NCBI GenBank assembly: GCA_963971405.1
Contig: OZ020489.1
Location: forward strand, 32,955,047 to 33,019,046
Length of the DNA stretch: 64,000 bases
Source: Psococerastis gibbosa
Lineage: Eukaryota > Arthropoda > Insecta > Psocodea > Psocidae
Direction: 5' to 3'
Shown: positions 49,424 to 58,400 of the stretch, piece by piece
Layout of the letters: every line of letters begins with the position of its first letter
Position numbering within the stretch: the stretch's first letter is position 1
Translations under genes and position numbers: made by a program
Notes under the pieces: generated by a model
What the model saw: the letters and a program-made list of their open reading frames with translations, nothing else
Database searches by the model: none
What the model was told of the DNA's origin: nothing

Positions 49424-52400
49424 GGACTTTTTATTGTTTCTATTACTAAGCCTACCTAGCGGAGTTAGGGCTATAAAGCCCTCCCTTACACTCAACTAGA
49501 AAGGCCCGGGACCGCCTGCTTTACATGCCCTCCGAAGCATGGCCAGAAAATGTAGCCAGTGTGGGACTCGAACCAACAACCTTTCGGGTGAAAGTCAGAG
49601 TCCGTACCACTACGCTACATGTCTTGAGGTATCAATTCAACGCCTAGTAAGTGGAGTTCTTATGGCTAAAAACACTAGTGCTACAGTTTTATTCCTTACC
49701 TATTTATGCGTTAGTGTGCTATGTGGTGGTCAAAACTGATTTCGAGATTTGAACGGAGTATCACGTTTTGAAGTCCCAGGAAAGTGGTCTTCACGAAATG
49801 ACTGTCTGTTCATCGATTTTCTTGACAAACTACTCAATAGGTTTCGATGGAATTTGGCATGTACAGTAGGATCATAAAAATCATATCTCGCGATCCTTTT
49901 TTCTATTTTGGGCTAACTCAATTTAGGGGGGTTTGACGTCCAAAAACAAAAAAACTGCTGAATTAGATACAGTATTTCTCAAAAACGGCCCCAACGATTT
50001 CCCTTTAATTCACATAATATATATTGTAGGCCTTTTTAATGTAAACAAAACCCACTAGGCTGCACCCCCCTCGATAGTTTGATCTGGGGACAAAAAAAAA
50101 TAAAATAAAAAATATGTCTATTTTCATGAAAAATTACTAAAAAATTATTTTTCTGGAGAACCGTTTCATCAATGATTCTAAACTTCGGGTCACTTAGAGT
50201 CACAAAATCAAACTGGTTGCTTTCCCAAATAAAGGTTTAGATTTGTTGATAAAATATTTGTTTGTAGATATTATTGATAATCCGTGGCCATTTATTTATT
50301 TTTGTTAGAGCAGGACAATCTGCGAAATCATATAATTATTTGTCGGCTGAACAAATTTGTTTCAAAATATCAGGTCTTATTCATATGTACGTGTGGCAGT
50401 CAGTACATAATTTATTTATATTTACCTTCGTAATCGAAAAAGCTTTCATTACAGCGACACTTAACTGTGTTAATTATCACTTGTCCATATTTTGTTCATT
50501 TGAGGAAAAAAACTCTTTCGATAGGTGCCTTACTTTCAGGCAGACACATAACGTAGTCAATAATAATTGTGGAAAAGTTTGCTAAATGAAAATTTTTGGT
50601 GCGAAAGTACTGGAATAGTTCGATCCCACGGTTTTTTGTAGAAACATTTTCGGAATTCCCGAGATTTTTTCATCTGTCGCAGAGTTGAAAATAAGTGAAA
50701 GTCGTCAAAGACTTTCATATCTTGGCTGCTGCTAATAAACCCTTGTGTGATCAGTAAACCCAGCACTTTCTGTACCTCTTCCCACGTAGGCACGTTTGTT
50801 AAATTTGCCCATTCAAACACTTCTAGTTCTTTGTTGAATTGACACCACTCCTCCAAGTATTCTTTGCTTGTTTTATGAAACTCAGCCGCCGCAGTTTTTT
50901 AATTCTGCTGCAGCCCGATCATGGCAATTTCGTATTATTATTATTATACCGGGGTTTATTCGATTGTTCTAAACGAATGTGCAAAATGCGCGGGAAATTC
51001 AAATTGATGCATAAATATTGTTGGTGAGTTTTTAATTTTTCTCCCTTTGATGAATTAAAATTCTTATTTCAAAATTCTAAGTGTACACGTACATTAAATA
51101 TTGGCGCCTAACTTATCATTCGTTGGCGACTCGTGCGCCACCTATGTTTAATCACTTTCTAATTTTTCAAGTTCTCACTCTTCATATATCTGCAAACAAC
51201 TGCCAGTACTTTTATAATCTGTATAAGTTCTACTAAAATACCAAGTCTTTCTACCATATTCAATCATCAAGTGCTACTGCGCAACTACTGTACATGCAAG
51301 AATCTTTTACTCAAGAAAGGAAACTCAAAGTACCGAGCTCGGGAAAGGCTGAACCATTAAGTAAGAGAACAATTATACCATCTGAAAGTACAACAAATCA
51401 TCTTTCACCAACTCTGCATAATTATTAATTATCTACAAGCATTCTCATGTATTATAATAATTTATTTTAGTTTCCTGCGCAAATTTTAACACCGTCACGT
51501 GACACCTTACTACTGCGGTATTAAAAAATAAACCCCGGTATTATGTTAATCCCAAATCGCCATGATCGGGCTGCTGGTCAACAGCAGCTTCTCTTCCTAG
51601 TAATTATAAAAGCAGGTTACGGACAATGTGGGGAGGGAAATTCTCTTTTAGTGCCAGGTTATCCCAAGAGACGATTAATTTCCTTGACAGACTCCATGGC
51701 CGACACATTTTGCCCTTCGATTTTTAACGCAGCTTCATGAGAGGTCGCTGCTTGTGCGTGCAAAAAAAAAACATAACCAAAATTCTGAGATGGGATTTTC
51801 GAAAAACTTCTCTAAAATATTTGGGCATTTTTCGATACTTAGAAAATAGTTTTTCAACGGCTAAAACATTTTTATCACTCGCGGGCATTAACGCAAGCCA
51901 CCTTGCTTTACTGTAGCCCAACAGTTTGTAATACTCTTCATTATAACTTAACTTTAATTTAAATTTTCTTGGGTGAATGGGCAAGATTTGCTTTGGGTTA
52001 AATAATAATGATACTCAAGACCGGAACACCTGGAAGTTGAAGATCTGTGCCGCCGACCCCGTTGGAGGGATAAGGCGCCGTTTTAAAGTAAAGCCATTCA
52101 ATAGCAGGGAAACCTTTGTATTACAGGGAGACATTTTAATTGTTCTGTCTTTTGCATAGCAATTGCAGACTACCAAAAAGAATCAATGCAAGCGAGAAGT
52201 GCGTGTGTCTCACTCTTCTCCGCTACCCGAAGGCAAGTGAGACTAGAGACACCTAGCAGACAACCGCAACACTAAGTCGTTTTCTGATGAACAGGAAGGT
52301 GGCGCTGCTTTTCGTCACACAACAGGTTGCGGATCAAAATTTCAAAGCCCTCCCATAAAAAGTTTCACTTAAAAGGCACAGCAAGTGCTCTGTCGTAGAG

Positions 52401-55400
52401 TCAATTAAACTTAATCTCAAGCCTGACCGAAGAGACATTCATTTGAACTTCTCGGCACCAGCTTTTTTCATTACGTTGAACTTCCCTGTATTCTTCCCTG
52501 TACCTCCATTCGCGCGTCAAAAGACTTACCTTTTCCTTACGCAGCCCTGTAATGAATGCTTTTTCATTACAAGGGCTGCTTTTATATCTTTCTTGAACAA
52601 ATTTTACTTTACTTAAAACCCCTGTCTACTCTTTCCTTTTAGATATTTTTCGGTACATACAGTGTGTAGCTTCAACTGCACAAGACATTCTGTTGGTGCA
52701 AAAGGTTTCAATTCGTTTTACGGTGTAGTAGTAGTAGTAGTAGTAGATTTTTGGCAGAGTCCCAGGCCACGGTGAGGGCCCATAGGACACACGCCCCATC
52801 TTGCTCACTCGTACAACCCGATTGCGGTCGCGAAGCGCGCCGCCTCCTTTGGGCGAAGCTGTTTCCCTGCCTGTAGTCCTCCCAAAGCAAAACCGACCGA
52901 GGAAAGACGTTTTCGCCAGACAGCCGGGCAGTCCATCAGCACGTGCCACCCGGTCTCAGCGCCAATCTCGCAGAAGCGGCAATCCTGCGTGGGAACCTGT
53001 ACACCCAAGCGAGCAAGGTGAACCCGGAAGGGGCCGTGTCCCGTCAGCATAGCAGCAGCAGCGCGTACTGCTCGTCGACTGCTGGAGATGACATCTCGTT
53101 TTAGCCGCTCATCCGGTCCGAGCAAACATGCCTTGGAGTGATGCATTCCGCTTGCACTGGACCACACCGAGCTCCACTTGTCCCTCATGACGCAGTTCCC
53201 CTGGTTAAGGATAACCCTCCATGGGACCGGGAGAATAGGCTCCGGACCAACTGGAAAAACTGCTGATCCTGCACGAGCTAGTTCGTCCGCTTTTTCATTG
53301 CCAAGCACTCCACTGTGACCGGGAACCCACACCAGCGTTACGGAATTATGGTGTCTCAATGACATGTATGCAGCCTTACAATCCCGTACAACAGCAGAGG
53401 TAGCACAGCCCCGTTGAAGGGCTTGAATTGCGGATTTGCTATCGGAGCAAACTGCAATGGCCTTGCCACTAAAGTCTTCACAGCACTTTATCCCTTCATG
53501 TATAGCAAATAGCTCAGCTTGGAAGACCGACGCATAGTCACCGAGGGGGAGTGAGATAGCAATGGGAGGGTCCTCACAGAAGATACCTGCACCGGCTTTC
53601 CCGTTCATTTTCGAACCGTCTGTGTAGAGAACAATGTCGAACCCTGACACTATTTCTCCGAGATTTTCATCCCACTCTTCGCGGGTGGGAAAACGCGCCT
53701 GAGCCCCAGTGAAGTAGGTTTCTCTGACTATACGATCACATGGCATTTTCTGTTCGTTGGGCATCTTCAGATGGAATGTTTCTGCATGGCCGTTGCGAGG
53801 AGCTTTTCGGCAGAGCAACCCGGTAATTCTCAATCGATGAAGCGAGAGGGATGCTGTATGTTCCAGATACAGATACAGTGGTTGTAAGTCCAATAACACC
53901 TCTAGCGCGGATGTAGGAGTTGATCGCATTGCCCCAGATATTGAAATGCAAGCCAGTCTTTGTATTTTCACCAGCTTCTGCTTTGATGTCTCCAACAACG
54001 CCCGTTTCCACCACACAACGCAACCATAACTTAGCGCCGGTCTCACAACAGCCACATAAAGCCACCTCATGACTTTGGTTGTAAGACCCCAGGTACTTCC
54101 AAAACCAACCCGCAGGCTCCAAAGAACCGAGCGCGCCTTTGCTATTGTTGAATCCAAGTGACTGTTCCATAGAAGCTTTGAATCGAGATGAACTCCTAAG
54201 AATTTAACACATTTTGAGGATGGAATTTCTTGATCATTAAGAAACAGAGTTGTGTTCTTTAGCTTCTTTCTCCTAGTAAAAAGAACCGACTGCGTCTTAC
54301 TGACATTAATGTTAAGGCCTTTGGGGCGACACCACTGCGAGATTATATTGAGCGCGCGTTGCATTAGTTCGGTAATGACAGACAAATCCATTCCTTTCAC
54401 AGCTACAACAAGGTCATCTGCATATGCTTGGACATACAGTCCGCTACACGACAGTATGTACAACAGCTCGTCCACGACAATGTCCCATACGATAGGCGAG
54501 GTCACTGCACCCTGTCCGCAGCCTCTAGCTACCCAGGCTCGAATCGTGCTCCCCCCTCGAGTGCAGACAACCAATCGTTGACGGAGCATACATAATAACC
54601 ACTTCCTGATTTGTGGGTCAATCTTTCTTTTCTTTAATAATTCATCAATAGCAGTCAGAATTAAATTTGAAAAAGCTCCATCCACGTCCAGAAATACACA
54701 GAGCGCCATTTCTTTACTGTCAAGACTCCCTTCTAGATACGAGACCAGGCTATGTAGGGCACTTTCTGTTGACCGCCCTGGCCTGAACCCGTGCTGTCCG
54801 TCGTGTAGTTCGTTGGTACCGGTGAGTGTAAGCCTGATTTCTCGTTCGATAAGCCTTTCCAGTGTCTTTAGCAAGAATGAACTGAGGCTGATGGGTCTGA
54901 ACGCCGACGGCTTGGTGTAGTCTGATCTACCATGCTTGGGAATGAAGATCACACGTACTTCCCGCCACTTGAGGGGGATGTAGCTGAATCTTACACAACC
55001 CTTATAAATCTCTGTAAGGAATTTAGTAAGCTCACGAGTTCCTTTTTGTAGGAGTACCGGAAAGATGCCATCTGTGCCTGGCGATTTAAACGGGGAGAAC
55101 ATTCCCAAAGCATACGTCACTCTTTCTTCCGTTAACCAAGTGGGGTCGACATAAGAAATGGCTGCTGTAGAGACTTCGTCAGGAGGAAAATTACCATCAG
55201 AGTCAAACGTACATTCCGGGAAATGTGTCTCTACTAAGAGCTTCAAGGCTTCGGCATCACATGTGGTAAATCCATTCGTTCTGGTACAGAAGAGAGGTCC
55301 ATTGACAATGCGTTTATCTTTAGATAAGGTTTTCTGCAATCTTGTTGCTTCTGGAAGATTTGCTATCTCTTCACAGTAAGAACGCCAGCATCTCCGTTTG

Positions 55401-58400
55401 GAAGCCCGTATTTCTCGCTTATATTGCCGTAGCACAACCTTGTAATCAGCAGTAGCTACTACGTTGTTATCACCTCGTCTTACTCTTGTACGCAATTTGT
55501 TGGTTAGCTTTCGGAGCTTTTCAATTCTCCTGGTCCACCAAGGCGTTTTGTGAGTAGTTTTTGTCGAAGACAAGGGACAACTATCATTAAAGGAGCTCCT
55601 CAGGGCTTCCATCACGCGGTTGCAGAGATCTTCAACTTCATGCGTAGTCTCGGGTGCAGGAGGGCATTCCCCAAGGCGATCTTTTAGAAGCAATTCATAC
55701 TCAGCCCAGTTTGTTTTCTTGGGGTTGCGAAAAGCTGATGGGGTAGCTTGTGGTATGTTTAATAGTAGAACAAATGCTACGTAGCAGTGGTCGGATGCCG
55801 ATTCTTCGTCCAGGACTTGCCAGTCTCTAAGACTCCTCTCTATTCTGCCACATCCAAATGTGAAATCAAGGACTTCTTCCCTTATAGCATTTATAAAAGT
55901 CGGTTTCGAACCCCGGTTCATAACCCTAAGGCCGAATTCCATAGTAAACTCCAAAAGCTCGTCCCCTCTTCCATTGGTGTTGGTGCTGCCCCATGAGTCC
56001 ACGTGAGCATTGCCATCACAGCCCAACAAAATGGCTAGATTGTTACTTTTGCAAAATTCCACAAGGTGCACAACTTCCAGGGGTGGGCATGGTCTATCGT
56101 GAGCAAAGTAGGAAGAAGCCACTACAGCCTCCTCATAGCCAATTTTAACTTTCACCGCGACTAAGTCCTTCGTTAGAAACTGCGGCAATAATTCACAATG
56201 CACTCCTGTAGCTAAAATGCAGGCTCGGGGTTTTTCTTCTGGCGCAGCAGCAAAGATATTCCCATTAAACCCGCCGAGACCTTGTAGTCTTCCCTCATTC
56301 CCCAACCAGGGCTCTTGAACCAGGGTAATGTTGATGAGTGCCCGACTAATAGTTTTGATTAAAATAGAAGATGCTGCTATGGCATGTTGCAGATTTATTT
56401 GCAGAAATTTAATGTCTGTCATTTTCATTTATTTTAATATCTGAGTCTTCATTTACATTTCCACTGGGAGCATGTTTTTGGTTACGGCAGGCATACACTG
56501 CTTTACGAAAGTCCGGACACGCCATGGAGTCCATCCTATGCCCATCGCAGTTGCAAGCGTAACAATGAAGATTCCCTTGACAATCCTTTGCTCTGTGCCC
56601 TTCTGCTCCGCAACGTCTACAAAGTTCTTTACTTTCAGTGCCTTCACACCGCCATGATGAATGACCATAACGCTTGCACTTCCGACAAAAATCCGGATTG
56701 AATTTCTCGCGGACTTTTGCTCTTGTCCAACCCACCGTAATAAAACCCCTGTCTGCCGCCAACAATGCTGCCTCTATTGGAAGTGTAACAGAGCTAAAGT
56801 ACGTAAGATTGCGAGCTTGCCGAATTCCTGCTACCTTAATTTCCTTTGCATCAATAGAAAGTGATGAGCTAAAGGCGTCTTGTAATTCGGTCTCCTTAGT
56901 AAATTCATCTAAGTTTGATACAAAAAGTACGCCTTCCGAGTTTTTTAAAATAACTTCTGAGTTTATTTTCTCTTTAATTTTCACTGCGAAATTGTTCCTG
57001 CCCCCAGATTTCTTTTCTTTGAAATAAACGTTCAGATTACCATCCTGTTTTTTAACAACGCTTTTGATTTCCACACCGACATCGTCAGGGTTAATCTCTG
57101 CTCTCAGTTTTCCCACTGCCTCAGCAAAGGTGAGATTATCAGACATTTTGACGGTTACTGCGTCATTATTACGTCGAGCTCTTCCGCGGACAACCTTCTT
57201 AGCTTCACCGTCGGCATGTGGCCCCTTCCTCTGTATACAGATTCTTACCGAAATTTGGCGGCTGTGCAGAATACTTTCTGCAAGTTTACGAAGCTGGCCA
57301 TGCTCAATTACTTCATGCGGCGCTGCCATCGTAATTGACTGAACCCCCATTTCTTGACACTTACTGCCCACTTTTTCAATTAACTCAACAATATGTTCGA
57401 AATTTGGAGTTTCACCCACAAGCCCCAGAATTAATTCTTGTGCAGTCTCAACTTCAGCTTCTGAGAGTTCGTCTTCATATAAGACGTGGTCACTACTCTT
57501 TATCAAGACGATTTTTCCCGTTTCCAACTTCGTTGACATAACCCTGTTAATAGCAGGCAATTGCCTGCTTAATGAGTTCATTAAAAAATTGTCTTCCATT
57601 TTATCCACCAGTAAGAAACGCATACCTTCACTTCTGATTATACTTTTCTTTTGAAGTTTGGTGCACCGGAAAGCAGGTTGAGGCCAGTTCATTAAGATTA
57701 ACTTCGAAAAATCCGCTGAGTTTTTAGCCTCCAACATGTTTCGGTGGATTTCTTCGATATTTTGCAGGTCCTTAGCATCACGCTTAGGGTATGTTTGTGT
57801 TTCAGAGTCAACGCCCCTAGAAGTCTTAAAAACAGGGTTAAGGCTCTGAACGAGAAGAATTATTTTGTCTAACAGAGCTAAAGAATCCTCAGTAGTAAGC
57901 GACTGCCGGACACATTTGAGATCTGAAACTATTTCCCATACCTTCTGGTGCTCGGGGGTAGTAGTGAAAGGTATATCCTTACTAACGACCCTAATCGTCT
58001 GGTAACGAGGGGTTGAAAACACTTCCGGGCTGGCATCCTGTTCTTCGCATCGCGGTCTTTTGGAAACAGGAGGAGTCCCATTGGCATTGGTGGAATCTAA
58101 CAAGTTGCTTTTTGGAGGCGTCCGCCGTAATACCGTCCTCTTAGGAAACATGTTTGTACGTTCTTGTTGCCTCAGGGCTTCATCTTTATCAAGTAATAGA
58201 GAATTCTGTTCATTCTCACCCATTTCGTGGAACCACGCTTTTAGACCTGGACCCTCCGAATTTGACCTCTCCCGCGTGGGTGAAGTCAATAATTTTGGTT
58301 TCCTTCTAGAAGCATCAGACACACCGCTACCCGGGGCTTCATTTCCATCCATAGCCTCTCCCAACGTTGCGCCACTGGCTTATACTTGAGTATGGCCAGA

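Noticed and set aside
49390-49425. Short-period direct repeats considered as a CRISPR-like array
   Set aside because: Simple TTTA microsatellite in an animal genome; no spacers.
52805-56428. Considering the LINE as a host gene because of its long intact ORF
   Set aside because: Endonuclease, RT and RNase H domains plus target-site duplication show a retrotransposon.
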